Positions 25,130 to 38,852 of a DNA stretch of 64,000 bases are shown in pieces. The notes beneath the pieces are model-generated. The model had not been told where the DNA came from, did not search any database, and saw only the letters and a list, made by a program, of their open reading frames with translations. A program made the translations under genes and the position numbers. How positions within the stretch are numbered: the first letter of the stretch is position 1; each line of letters opens with the position of its first letter. Where the stretch lies: assembly GCA_013365325.1 (NCBI GenBank), contig JABVXV010000003.1, positions 62,001 to 126,000 of the forward strand, read 5' to 3'. The stretch is from Dipetalonema caudispina (lineage: Eukaryota; Nematoda; Chromadorea; Rhabditida; Onchocercidae).

Positions 25130-28100
25130 GACTGATCTCTGTTATACTAAACATAGACTTATTATTTTCCTTTTTGATTAAAATTCATTTCTCTTTCCGT
25201 CTGATTTCTTCCTCGCAAACAAAGTAAAGTTGTTGTGTCAATTTTTCCTCCAAAATCTCTTCCGTCCATTTGTCACCCTTTCATTTGTTGTCATTTTTGA
25301 TTCTTCATATCGGCATGTCACAAAGTAGCCACACATCTCATTTCCTTTTCTTGTATATTATTTCTATTGATTACTCGAAATTTAGGCGATATAATTTTTG
25401 ACAATAAACTTTGACGATTTAACGAAAGTTACGATTAATTCTTCCTTCCAATTTCTTACTTCAACGTAAATTATTACTTGTCTCTTTTATTGAATATCAT
25501 TGTCCTCGAAAATCGTGATAAATAATTGCTATTATCTCTGCTTATTGGATAATCATGATCATGATAGCTTAGTATTATAATTCTTACTTACATCTCTGTA
25601 AACTGTAATCTATTTAAATTTAAATGGTTAATTAGATAACCAGCACTGGCCAATGATTTATCATCTGTATCGATAATAGAGAATTCATTTCTAAAGATTC
25701 ATTCATTCAATAGTTAAGTCTGAGTGCAATAATTTTAGTTACGAAATAATAATTCTCAAGTGTATTTATAATGATAAGCATGATTAAGACGAAAAAAACT
25801 GTAATATTCAAAAATTTTGAGCTTAAAATTAAATGTTTCCGGTATATTCTCAGCGACTTGATCGCATCCTTATACTATGGATTTATGGGATCATATTCGA
25901 AGTTAAATGGTTAAGGGTGTGATTTATTTGACATATTATCGGACTTCCAGCCATATGTTATTCCGATAAATTACTCTTACCCTTCAAATTAGATAGCATA
26001 ATGGTCTGTAACGTGATGAAACAATAATTTAGTAATAGTAATTTATCGGAACAGTAGTAATAGTAATTTGTCGAAAGAATATATCTGTCTTCTTCCGGAT
26101 TTTCCTTCCAAAATCTTTCATATTGAAGTTTGGAAATAAATGGAATACAGTGAGTTTAAGAAGACATCTAGAAAGACATTCTAAGTGACGATCATAGTTG
26201 GTTATGGGTGGAAATTGTTGAGATGTAAGTAAAAAGAAATTGCATTTGACAGATCACTCACTATAGATACACTGAAAGAAGAGTATGTTTAGGTATGATT
26301 GGGAATTGGAAGTTTAAATAGAATTAAAATTCAAATGATCGCGAAATTAGAGATGAATTTTCTGAGAGTGTAAGAGTATGATTATGGGATTTGTTTCTAA
26401 TATGGGAGTGATGATTCGTTAGGATTTCCATTCATTTCCGTTCCCAAGAAAGCGGGTCGAATATCCGATACATACATTCCCAAATGTTGCTTCTTTATCC
26501 GATACACATTTTACACCTTATCCTCTACACCTTCTTCATTTCTCCACTATTTCTCACTTCTCAGACTTTAAAAATTCAATATAATTTATGAATGAAATAC
26601 TGCAGTAATGATGATTATCTCGATTAATTTCCTTACTGAAATTCCATATCAAATATCAATTTAGCTAGATATTCTCCGAACCATTGACATTTACACTTGT
26701 ATTCATTATTTCTATTCTTATTCTCTTCTATGAAGTCGTTTTTAAAAATATCGTTTTATCTTTCGCCATTGGAAACTTAAAATTATTCAAGAGGTATCTG
26801 TGTTTATTATAATTTATTTCAATCTCTTCTTTGTTTATACTAATCTTTTCGCATTCAAATATCTAGTACACTAACCAGAAAAAACTGTGGATAGTAGGAA
26901 GCTGTCTGCGAAATCATTGTATTCAATTTTTCTGTACATTCGATTGTCGAAGGTCACCGAAAAAGTCAATTAATGTCCTACATAGACATTGCAACAAGTT
27001 GGATTTTCTGTTTCTGATTTTTGTACATTCTTGCTATCGCAACAAATTAAACATTTATTTTATTCCTTTTTTTTTTTGTTCCAGCCTTGTTAGCCCAAAC
27101 AAAATAACTACGTGTGATAAATTTAAAGGCATTATTTGAATGCTTTTAAATCTGTGGAGGCTAATTTGTTGTTTATGTTTCTTCCATTTATTTGTAAGTT
27201 GTTTGCTTGCCATATGTTTCGTTACATTCAACCCCCACAACTATCATTTTTACAACAATTATGCAAATACTAGTCACTGATAATTTTAAAATAAGGATAC
27301 GGATTAGCTAGTTTTGATCAATTTGTCTGCTTTGCTCAATTTGCTTATCAGATGGATAGTGTTGATTTAATTATATCCTATTTTTCACCGGTATATAAAA
27401 GTTCTAAATAGATTAAGTGTAAATAGATTAAAATTTTAAATGAATACCTCACATTTTACAAAATTTTCTTAAATTTCATGCGGAATTAGACCTCTCTAAC
27501 CATAAGGGAAGCATAACTTTGAAATTTTGCATTAAATTTTAAATATTAACATGTTAAAATGTATATTCAAAGTTGTTGGTCATTTTGGTTTATGTCAAAT
27601 ATTAAATATTCTCTTTCCAAAATTTACTATCACTTTCAAACTTTCACACATTATTTCCGCATTTTATCTCGCCGTTTTATCCAGTTTTATTCTTGTTTGG
27701 CATATTTATTTTAATTTCTCCTTTGTTCAGGACTGATTTAAACTCATTCATTACAACATTAATATGTTTCATTGGAAATGTCACAGTCAATATAAATGCA
27801 GAAAACTTAGATATAATTGTAATTTCTTTTCCGACTGTCATTTTTCATGTGATGGGAAAGTTTACACTTCTTTCTTTTATGTAGTCATTGTTCAAATAAC
27901 TTTGAAATTTCTCAATTTTTTCTACCTTCTCTATTCTCTTTCATAATTTTACACTTAAACTACGATTCACTAATGTACAGAGAGCTAGTTTCCGGTTATT
28001 GCTTATTTCGAATCTCTACAGCCCGGCACCATAAGAGACCGGTTATGAGCGCACTTAATGCTTCAACATATACCGCCCATTTCTCCTTTTGACATATTAT

Positions 28101-28507
28101 CACGATAATGTTATCGCCCCTCGGGACAATGCCATATATTCTTAGCGATATCTCCGTCATTTTAGTACTTGCTTTGCCTTTCTCTAAAACACCTTACCTT
28201 TTACCTTTGTTCTTCCAATTACTGAAACTTCTTGAAATGACTCTTTATGAAGTTATTAATTTGATGAATTCGACGCTCTTATCGATCAGAAGAATGTATA
28301 ATCTTCTCTTTCTAGTTTTAAAAGAAAGTGTAGCACTTATAAAATAAGTTGAAATTTATCTATTTTGCGTATATAAATTGAACTGGTTATAACAAGCTGA
28401 CTAATCCTTCTCATAATTATCTGATAATTTTCTAAAAGTTTGTCTAAACGAATTTGTTGCAATATATGTCTATCAATATATATGCACAATTTCATTTTAT
28501 TTAAGAA

Positions 28508-29563
28508 ATGCTAAAATATCAAGTACGATCGAGGAAATTGTACAGCACATATCAGGGCAAATCAGGCCGAAGTAGTAGTCTGAGCACGCCATCGCATTCC
28601 TTCGATAAACCATCGTCATCATCATTATTAGAAGAGACGATCCATATTTGTGATCGATCCAATTCTTTAAGCTCTCTAAGTTCGGTAGATAGCAGTGATG
28701 CTAGCGAATGGGTTTGTTTATTTTGTTTTTCCTCCCCCTTTTTTTACAACCTGCTTTACTGAGATCATCCTAAAAAATCTGTCGTCCAACTTTGTTACAC
28801 TTTCTTTGAACTATTTAATAATGATATTGATTTGAAATAGGTTTAATTGTTATCTGAAATTTTGTAATGGACAATTAATCTTTCTGCTTCTTCCGCTCAA
28901 GTTAGCTCAGAGAATCGCTGTATTATTTCAAACAATTTTCTGATAGAAAAATTGAATAGAGAACGTTAACCTTATTTTTCATGAGATGACATATTAATGA
29001 TTATAATAATGAATAAAAACATTCCTTTCTTTATTTAGAGGTGTCAGGCACTAAACCGATTTATTTTTCCCTTTGAAAATATGATCGTTTATTTGAATTT
29101 ATGTTTTTAATTTAAAATCTGAAACAGATTTAAAAATGCACATTAAATTTAAAGACAATCATTTTATAATGCTTGATAATTTTTAGCTTTGTGAAAATTT
29201 TGTTGGTAAATTCTATGAAAAAGGCTTACTTCGAAATTTGAAAAATATGAATCCAGTTTCATTGAGATTTATTTTTTTCCGCAATTTAAATTTCATGGTG
29301 CTATAATTGCAGGGTACATTACGTATCTATACTGGCGATATCAAAGAGGATACGGATTATAAAACATTAAAAATTTCAACCAACCATACGGCGAAAAATA
29401 TTGTTGATACGATTTTGACGAAATTTCGAATATGCAAAGATCCTAACCTGTTCGAAATCATAATGGAAGTTTGGACTCGCTACAATGGGGAACAGGTAAT
29501 TAATCCGTGATATATGAATATATTAAAGTATATCGGTGTTTTTATGTATCGAAATACGAAATA

Positions 29564-29604
<41 letters not shown>

Positions 29605-30700
29605 GCTACTGTTTATTTGGGGAAATTTGAAAATATCTTTATTAGAAACATCTCAGTGTTTGATTTGTTAAATCTATCTACATGCGTTCTTCTGATTCTC
29701 CTCCAAGAAGACTACCACCATGATGGTGCATCTTTTGAACATAATTTTTTTTTTTTAGAGCAAGGGATACATACAAGAAGCTATTGTTATGGAGAATATG
29801 TAATTCCGCTTCAGTTTAGATCGAGAAAATCAGATTTAATCAGATTAAGCATAGTGATTCGACAAAAATTCTGAATCCTGTCATTTATCAGTGAAATAAT
29901 CATAGAATTTAGGTGAAAACCCCGCTATTATTGCCTCAGGAAGCACGACCACTCGAATTGCAACGTTGTCATCCTGTGCACATGTCACGATTCCTGATAA
30001 CAATGTCTACAAATGGTGTCCTAGTACGGATATACGACTATTTACTCTTTCCACAGGTAATACTCTCTCTTATTTTATCAATATCTTTTGCTGAAATTCT
30101 TTTCTTCTTAATTTTTCATTTTTACATTTGAATTGATTCCATAAAAAAAAGTTTTCTATAGAGAGAAGTGGAACAAAGACGCCACATTTTCATGCTTTTG
30201 TTTCATTTCCTACTAAATTCGAATGAAATAATCACCCTTACTACAACGTAGTTACCGGATACTGTCGATTTGATAAGCTTATCACAGTCTGATGATCCTT
30301 TCAGTAAGGGAAAAGTCGTTAAGCATTATACCAATGTTATGAAATGAGATCAAGAGTGGATGTTTATTACAGGTCTTATATTAAGTAAATAAGTACAGGA
30401 GAATTTTCAATTAAAAATGACGAAGCTAAATTAATTAGCTCTGATTAATTAACCAATAAATTAATAAATAATATGATTATTAAATAGAGTACCTACAAGT
30501 CGTTGTTTATCTCTCCACGAACAACTTGTTATGAAGCGATCGTTATGCTGCTTGCAATGAACCAACAGCCTGGACCACCAACTGATTTTCGATTATACCT
30601 TTCGGAGACAGGTAGTGATCTGAACATGAACGACACTTTGGCCGATCTCTACTTGGTTTTACCTAAAGATCAAAAAATCATAATTCGATCTGTCTCCTGA
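28508..30700 (+). CDS. Ras-association (RA) domain protein
   Basis: Four phase-0 exons: 28508-28711, 29313-29495, 29913-30056 and 30488-30700 (TGA), giving 247 residues from the Met at 28508. Residues 1-68 are basic then serine-rich (KSGRSSSLSTPSHSF, NSLSSLSSVDSSDAS), a likely phosphorylated linker. Residues 69-177 form an RA domain: it opens GTLRIYTGDI, continues YKTLKISTNHTAKNIVDTIL, and ends with EARPLELQRCHP and GVLVRIYDYLLFPQ. Residues 178-247 (YKSLFISPRTTCYEAIVMLL, then FRLYLSETG) look like a second ubiquitin-like RA module at the C-terminus. RA domains bind GTP-loaded Ras/Rap GTPases. The first domain resembles those of afadin, RADIL and RASIP1, but no other domain identifies the orthologue. 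An AAG immediately before the ATG could be a trans-splice site; further 5' exons in the upstream 9.6 kb cannot be excluded. A polyadenylation signal is at 31029-31034. Confidence 0.75.
29565..29600. repeat. (AC)18 microsatellite
   Basis: An uninterrupted AC tract in the second intron of the RA-domain gene. Confidence 0.95.
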
Positions 30701-33699
30701 ATCAAGAAATATTTGTTTCTATTATGATTTACAGTTATAAGTTACATGGTTTGCATTATTCTTCGATATATTGTTGTACATGCGATATAAGTTTACTAGG
30801 AAACGATTAAAAATTTTGCTTGATGTTGTACGACTCCGCAAGGTTAACGATAAGTCGTACCGGTTCAGGTTCATAAGTTTATTTTCTGCAATGTGAAAAA
30901 ATTGCTTCGTTAACTTCTGACCCTGAAATGTGTGATATTTTAATTGCTATTTAAATATTACCGTGCGTCCTTCTTATAACTCTCAAACAAGTTTTATCTA
31001 TAATAATAACTGATGGAGTTAAGATGAAAATAAAAATTTCTGACAACTTCATACTTCAATTTTTTTTAAAAAAAATATGGTCTCAAAAATCGATCTGCCA
31101 ATCATTTGGACATGATCTTTAAATATCCATAATTTAACGCTTAGGATATAACTTGTAGATTAGTTTAATTACACATCTGTTCTATTTATTACACTATGCC
31201 ATGCAAAGTGAAATCTGAACTGAAATGGAATTTTTTTACCGCTTAATTATTCCTCAGCATTTGAACAGTATTTAAAATCTGCGTTAAAATTAAAACTATC
31301 CCAAACAGTGATATCAAATCATGGCATAATCGATTTGTCGGTTGTAAATCTAAAAATACTGTAATGCCATTTTGCCATTTAAAACATTTTGTTTCTCATG
31401 CTGTGCACCACTTGAAACAGAAAATAGTGAACGATTCAAATAATAATAATAATACAATATGAGTAAATGGTTGGTAACTTTTCAAGTAAACAAGTATTTG
31501 TATGGAACAATAAGAAGCTTGTTATTCTATTAATTTCTTCCAATTTATTTTACACCCAATATACTTTTGCTACGGATGATGGTGAGATTAAAAAAAAAAA
31601 ATAATAATGAATAATCAGTTTCTGCTCTTCTCTATGATAATAGTTTTACACTTACGATTTGTAGCATTGTGAATTTTTTGAGTTTTGACCAATGGTTTGT
31701 CATTTATTGATAACAACAAAAAGTCTTGAAAGATTTTCACTGTTATAGAGACTTAAAGCTGGACATCTTAACATTTCAAATTATTTCGAATATTCATTCA
31801 TCCTTGCTGAAATCTTCATGAAGAGTATGGAAAGTCGTTTAATTAAACAAAAATCATTCTATTTTTAATTCTAACCAAAATTTTGAAGCAAATAAGTGCA
31901 AAATTTTTTTTTTTTTTCATTTTCTCACCATTAAGTTTTTTGTACTATGCTAAGTAACATAAATGATGAAATATTCAATTGAAATCGAGGAATAATTGAT
32001 TGGCAAAGAGTGGAATTCCGATTCCAATTTGATATCCTATTTTGAATTATTACTGAATTTGCAAAACAGGCTTGGTCAATTTGATTTTTGGTGTGCAAAG
32101 GAAATTTGAGAATAAGATAAATGAACGACGGCAAATCAAGGAGGAAAATTTGCGCGCGTTTGGAAGAGAAGTCCCAACAAAGAATTTTCCTTTCGCACCT
32201 GTTCATAACAGTTTAAATTTTCATTTTTTACAGCAATTATTTGTATAATCGCTTCTAAGTTTTCGTCTTGCAAAAATTCCATTTCGAAACTTTACTGTTT
32301 AAAACAAGAGGTATTTGTGAAAGAGGAAGTAGTGGAAGAGTGATGGCTGAATTTGGTCGAGAAATGGGCTATCAAAGAGAAATCTATCTAAGTGCGGTTT
32401 GCATTTCAAGATTCTTTCAAATTCGAATCACATTTTAAGAATCCCTTATGTATGATTTTATTCTCATTGTTGTATAAATATTATAAATGAAATAATTTGG
32501 TATATCGAATAGTGTAAGCAGCGTGACATCGTGCATTGCTAATCACTTCTCCTAAATTGCAAGTTATGGATTGAACCGATTATTACTACTGGTAAAAATG
32601 TTATTGTCTTTTTGAGGTATATGAATTTACTGGCGGAACAGCATTGTTAGATAAGTAATTAACAAATTCTTTAACAAAGCTATTGTCAATTCTGTTAGGG
32701 AAATTGTATTGTAGGAATTGAATCTGTGACAATATCCTAAGCAATAGATATGAATCGACAGAAACAAATAGCTTGTAAGACTGTTAATAATCGATGTATT
32801 CAAGATCATTTGGAGGAGATTCTTTGGTTGGATGACATCCTTAGCCAAGCTTCTTCAACAATCTAGAGTTCATCTTTTCATGAAAAATACTCCACTTTTT
32901 CATTACTGTCATCCAAAAATCTACATTATTTATCTAAAAGTTTTAAATACTGTTTGAAGGACAGTCATTACTACCGTCTCCACTTGATCAGGTATTTGTT
33001 ATGCAGAATATTGCATCCTCCATAGACAATTCAGGGCTATTTCAACGGAAGAGGTAGTCCTTATAGCCTTTGATAGCGATCACTATTGAATAATTCGTTC
33101 CAGATAACTATAGATTCGAAAAAATTCAGAAACTTCTGTTTCTCCCCATTTTTTCTATCCTCTTCTTTCGAAGTATCAAGAATACTTCTTAGCAGTTTCC
33201 AAAGACTTCGATAATCGCAGATAGGGATATCGTCTAGAAATGTAATTAAGTTATCACTAAACGTTAGGAAAATTTTCAGGTATAACTAAGCAAAATGAAC
33301 TTTCTAAAATTTTAAAAATCAAAGATGATGCCATTTGGTACTTGAAGCTGTTCTGATGCTATTTACTTTCAATGAATTTGAACTGCTTGAGGAAGCAAGA
33401 TTGTATTAACGATTCATTGTCAGAATAGAATAAATCAAAAATAGCACCAATACTTCACGAAGTGAGTAATTTGGCATATGTCTGGGTCAGAGGTGAATGA
33501 AACTTTCGGGATAGTAATGAAGTGCTCACTACCATACTAGGATTGTAGTGGATCATCAATACTATTTGATGCACTTTGGTTCGTACTGTAGCAGGATCAT
33601 AAATGGAGCCAAAAGAGATTTACGACATCAACAGTCTGAATAATTTTTTCTACTTCACTTGTCAGCAAGATTATCAGTATTATAATCATTGGATTCTAA
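30701..33699. other. Gene-free stretch
   Basis: It begins with the 3' UTR of the RA-domain gene. The rest holds only short, stop-ridden frames. Minus-strand frames from about 33000 to 33700 may be the tail of the decayed retroelement to the right, but I could not recognise motifs with confidence. Confidence 0.45.
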
Positions 33700-35400
33700 T
33701 TTTTCTAAAAAACAGAAAATTTTTTGAAAAATCTAAAAATTTCCGACTTCCTTGAAATCTATTTTGCTCTTCAAGAGCACTGCTTCTGCATCACAATAAC
33801 TGTTTAAGTTGGATACAGACTGATTTGTGATTTGAACGATTCTAGGTATTTCAAGCATTATCCTATTTCCATATACTGACAACAAATTTGGATAATCGGA
33901 AAATTTCCAACGTTTTAGAATCGTTCTCAAGCTTCAGCAATGCGTAACATCGCAGTGTCAATAACGCCTTTCCTTAGCTTCCAACTACTGCAAATATTCT
34001 GGCCTTATTTGTCAAATTAGATTCACAAGTATATTGGTTAAGATAGTGGCCACATTCAAATCAATGTAGGACTACGATCAAATCGAAATTGAGCACACGA
34101 TCATCAAAGTTACAGATTTCATAAAAGACGGTTGCAAAGTAAATTATTCTTCATGCAAAGTGGCTGCAATGACTTTTCAACTTGTTGTAAAAAGATGCTT
34201 CGACTTCACATATTATCAGCATATAGAACATTTCGTTTTTCAGGATAATTCACATGTCCGGAAAGCAGGCCTTTCTTCATTGCTCTTACAAATAAATCCA
34301 GCGATTGCCAAATAGATCTTATTGTTTATCTGTATTAAACTATTTATTACAACTGATTTGATTTGTATAGTTCCATAGAATGGATTCAGATTCTTAAACT
34401 TGTGATAAATTTTTGGAAGAAAAAGAAGAAAGAGTGTGAATTGTTTCCAATTCTATTACATTTAATAAGCTATCGAAATTTCTACTTTTGAATCCACCTT
34501 ACTTCGATAAGCTAAAATTGCAGATAATCATCAAAATCTTGAATATTTATATGCCAATATTATGCTGTTTAGAAAAGAGATGACGCATTACATATATCCG
34601 AATCATCCGGCGGCATTCAACTTCACTTTTCACTAAATTTGAAAGATTTCATGTGAAGGTAGTTGTTTTCATTTTTTAAGAAACGGTCACTTGAAGAGAT
34701 CGGCTTGAAAAATTGTATTCTATTTAATTTGCACAAATTATGCAAAAAGCACTTCAATGGAATTATTGTGTTAGGCATAGAATCTTCATGTTATCCAAGA
34801 GATATTTCGTAGCAAAACAAATGATCGTATTTGATCGATAAATTGAATGAAGGGTTATCCTGTTCGTTTTCCGTCTCAAGACAAGATTAAGGAAATCCTG
34901 CAATAGCTGTGAAGAATTTAGGAACATATCAAAACGGTTACTTAAATGGTTTTAGTGGATTTTGGCAGGCGTATTCGGGATTAAAACTGCTTAAATATAT
35001 CAATTGCACAACATTTTTTCGTGATTTCTTCAGACAAATCAACTGAGGAAAATCCAAACCTTAACAATTGAAATGCGGCCATCGAATTGAAACATAAAGC
35101 AAATTTGTTTCGAAAAGTAAAACAGACTGAAAACTAATTTTTTCCTTGCCGTTTGATGAAAACAGGAAGTGAAGAAGATGACTGGTCATTTATTTCTTAA
35201 CTTTGTAGAGCAGAATAGAACATCTTTTTACCTTTACATTTGGGTTCCATCCTTCTTAACGGTCAGTTTTATCTGAGTTGGATAAATGAGCATAGTTCGC
35301 TGGTTGGTAGAAATATTAAGGACAATTTGATACTGATGTTTGGTAATTTGATCATCGGTAGTGAAGTCCCGTGTAGGCCTTTTCATAACAAAGAGCCGCT
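33700..35400 (-). mobile_element. Decayed BEL/Pao-like LTR retrotransposon pol remnant
   Basis: Read on the minus strand, short pieces resembling BEL/Pao pol occur in the expected order, broken by stops and frame changes. Near 35072-35098 there is a SIRWPH piece, like the RY.VS.PW segment before the reverse transcriptase. Near 34209-34229 there is LYADNM, like the Y-V-D-D/N catalytic box. Near 33965-34012 is a piece like the segment after the polymerase core. Near 33838-33853 is EIPRI, followed at 33787-33808 by YCDAE (RNase H-like FCDAS) and at 33761-33782 by VLLKSKI (LLSKSKI-like). No long open frame, LTR or target-site duplication was found. Each match is weak alone; the collinear order is the argument. 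It is non-functional. Chance similarity remains possible. Confidence 0.35.
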
Positions 35401-38400
35401 CAAAACTCGATCTTCAATCTCAAGTAATCAATATTCAGATTTTTTGATTTACCTTGTATTTTATATAGCTCGGTTAATTTAAATCCTATAAATACTACTG
35501 GTCGGATTATCGTTAGTTACATTAGGTTGGAATATTCAACAAGATTGAGTAATTAAGCTAATTGAACTTATTTTTCTCACACCAATGAAGTCGGAATTTG
35601 GATTCTTCGTACTATCTTGTGTTTTTGCACTTATTGAAACTGTTTGCTTTTCAGTGCACCTATTTTCTTAATTTCAGCAGAACGCTGAGAATAATGTAAT
35701 TATGTGTTAGTGGATTCTACATCCGGGAGAATCCCACAAAATTCAAACTTTGAAACCTTTTATTCAGTTCGCCAATTTCTTTAGCAGCCATTGAGTCGCA
35801 TCATTAACTAGCTTAGGCTTCCTTAAAGAATGAGGGACATGTTACTTCAGGACTGTTTAACTCTTGTCGTTTCTACATGAGGATACAGTGTCTAGACAAT
35901 TTTTTGAATACGATCAAAAATGACTTCTACTTAATAGAATATGAAATGTAAAATAACGAATTCATTAGTACATTAGCAAATGAATAATTTAGAATCAATC
36001 CACTGAATATTTGACCAATCGATATTGATGAAAAAAGCAAATCCTGTGATTAACAATGAAATTATGAAGGGATAAATATAAATGTTGTAATAAGCCTGAG
36101 TGGGACGGTTCAAGTTTTTAACGCACTTTTTTTTTAACAGTTAAGTTAGGATTTGTTGGAAGTTTGAACATTTGATGGATCAATATCATAGCACTATTTA
36201 TATCAGAAATTTTGTTGATGACGAACATTTTGGTAGATCAAGTTCTTACTCACGTTCAAGACTGCTTTGATCCTTCATTTTTAGCTTAATAAAACCATAT
36301 TCAGTTGCACATTCATCTAATGTTTTGTAGAAAGCTCTGATATGTGTCTATTACAAATACTTGTCACTGCTTTTTGATTATCAATGGTAAGAAGTAATTC
36401 AGTTCTTTGGTATCATTTCGCATTCATTTTGTTACGTAGGAGATAAAGTGAGCATTTCACCTGTACAATCCTCTGTTGTACTGGTCACTACTAATCGGGT
36501 GACCCAATCATCGCTATGGGCAGGAAAACAAACTTTCCATTGCATCGTGTACTGCAATGAATTGAAATGTGAAATTCGGTCAATAAATCAATCAATCACT
36601 GATTAGGAAAGATAAAATTATTTGTACCTTATCCTCTGAGTATTATTCATTTTCTAAATATTCAGAATTCAAGGTGGAATTGATTTCTAATTCTTCATCT
36701 GGACACTGACATTGTCCACCTATGTAAGCATCGAGCAGTACCACCATAGAAATATGAATATTTTCTTACCCTAGTGCTAGTGACAATTACCTGATTGATT
36801 GTCGTGGGTAAAAAAATTTACTTCACTGGTAAAAAGAATTATGGATTCCTCACGTTTCAGTTTGTTTGAGAAGATTTTGAAATGTGAAGGAATTGTATGT
36901 TCCACCTGTTGTTTTCATGCTGCAATAAATTCTACTTCAACTTCCTCGCTTTCCTCAGACGAAAATTTATTTTACAAATTTTACAAAGTCAGTTACAAAT
37001 GGCTCTCACATTTTTGGCAAATTTAATTCTAGCTTCAAATTTTATGAATTTTTAAAGCAGCTATAAAAATGATTGTAGAAGAAACAGCATTATGATGACC
37101 GAAATACCATACTGATATTCAAAGTAATTTATACTCTTCTTGTTGTGATTCATGAAACTATGGAAAAATTTCTGGATTCATTTGTGGGTTTCACCGAAAA
37201 GAAGAAAAAAAAAATGAATTTAGTGCAGTATCCTTACTCTGCTAATAATATAAATAAATAATGAATAAATGAATAGAGAAACATGAGTAGTTTTTAGTTA
37301 ACCAAGTAAATAAAGTAATAAATAAATAAATGATACGCTTCAAACCAAACATTTTTGTACTTTATTACTACATTTAAAGGAATTCGTGCGATAAATAAAA
37401 GCACTTTTCTGGCAAATTTGTGTCGGAATCCTTTGCTAATTTCCCTCAACTATGTAAATTAGAATGTATAAATTAATGAATTCTGTGCTTATAGTCAAAA
37501 AATCGCCAATTCATAATACTGCAAATATGAAGTGTAAACCATTCACAACACATTACATGTTGCAGTACATTACAGTTATTTCGGTATTTTGAGTCGTTAT
37601 CTGCTGTCTGTATGAAAATTTAGTTTATAGCTAGAAGAGGATTAATTTTGGTAATTAGTCATACTAATACTTAAAATTTAAACGTCGCATTTTGGGAATA
37701 AATGACACGATGTTATATGACTAAATATATAATTCAAAAGATTTTTCAAGAAGCCAGGAGATAATAAAGTTTTAAATGGATCTATGATAATAGCAATAAG
37801 CGAAGTAAGATATAAAGTGAATAAAACAAGAAAACAGTACAAATGATACATCTTAATTATAGCTAATTATGTCTATTAGAAGTTGACGATTACTTGAAAA
37901 TGAATTTGGTGTATAAGGACAACAACAAAAACAATCGAATTCATTGAATTGAAAGTGTGGCCATGAATAAACATTTCCATAAAGCGTGAATAAAATTTTT
38001 CCTCTTGTTTTCATTATTGATTTATTGCTTTTAGGAAATTCATTTCCTTCTATTCCTTTCATTCCGTTCCGTCTTGTCTTTCAGCTTTTTTTAACCGGAA
38101 TCATCCCCAGCAAATAAATTGATTTTTTGATTTTTATCTTCTGGTCACTGATAGCTAAGATACTGATCTAATCTTCTTTTTTTTTCCCTTTTTTTTTGGT
38201 ATTTTCAAATATTTATTACAGTGATGAGATGTAGCAGGTGTTTCTTTAAACAAATTTGAAAACGTCAAAGCAACAGAATGAGTTTAGTTGCAAACAACAA
38301 ACGATGCTTAAGTTTTTAGGTTAAAGATGAAAGTCGAGCACAATTCATAGTTTGAAAATAATCTCACTAATAGTGAATCGAATACAAATGAAACTTAAAT

Positions 38401-38816
38401 TAGAAATCTTTTAATGATTAGTGAAGATCGAATTTCTGGCTTAGGAATAGAAGCGAGGTTTCGTGAATGATATATTAGTAAGATTTTTTAAAGTTTTGAT
38501 CATTAACTGCCAAAGTAAAGGAAAGAGGATGGGAGAAGGAAATATATTCTGAATATTAAGATAAGATGGGTTTCTACAGTCCATAATTATTTGTGAGATA
38601 GGTGTCTTCCACGCAAAGCAATAAGCGTTAATTAATTAGGATGAAACTTCCTGTGGGTTCCAAGTTTTTAATTTATTTAATTCAAGATGAAAAATTAAAA
38701 CTTGTTTCACCGCATTTTACAAATTATTTATGGCGGTTTAACATATCCCAACCACTTTTTGATCATTAAGGACAATTCAGTTCTGTTTTTCAAGACTGTC
38801 TTCACCGACAAAGTAT

Positions 38817-38852
38817 AATTAGGAAATGCGTTGGTTTTTGCATTTCCTAATT
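38817..38852. repeat. Perfect inverted repeat, 13-bp arms
   Basis: Arms AATTAGGAAATGC (38817-38829) and GCATTTCCTAATT (38840-38852) are exact reverse complements around the 10-base loop GTTGGTTTTT. No T tract or gene context suggests a terminator, and no terminal repeats of a longer element were seen. Confidence 0.85.

Larger units (their letters stand above)
18880..28507. other. 9.6-kb gene-free stretch
   Basis: No exon-like segments with family similarity on either strand. It is very AT-rich with homopolymer runs (long T tracts near 25063-25082 and 25108-25129), purine-rich segments around 24600-24660, a near-perfect 36-bp palindrome at 24336-24371, and small tandem duplications (for example near 26031-26073). 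It could be intergenic, or could hold long 5' introns of the RA-domain gene. Transcript data would settle this. Confidence 0.5.

Noticed and set aside
29536..29874. Open frame with a His-Thr run across the AC tract
   Set aside because: It is a low-complexity translation of the microsatellite inside an intron of the RA-domain gene.
31931..32206. Minus-strand 91-residue frame
   Set aside because: AT-driven codon use and no similarity; it is likely to be chance.
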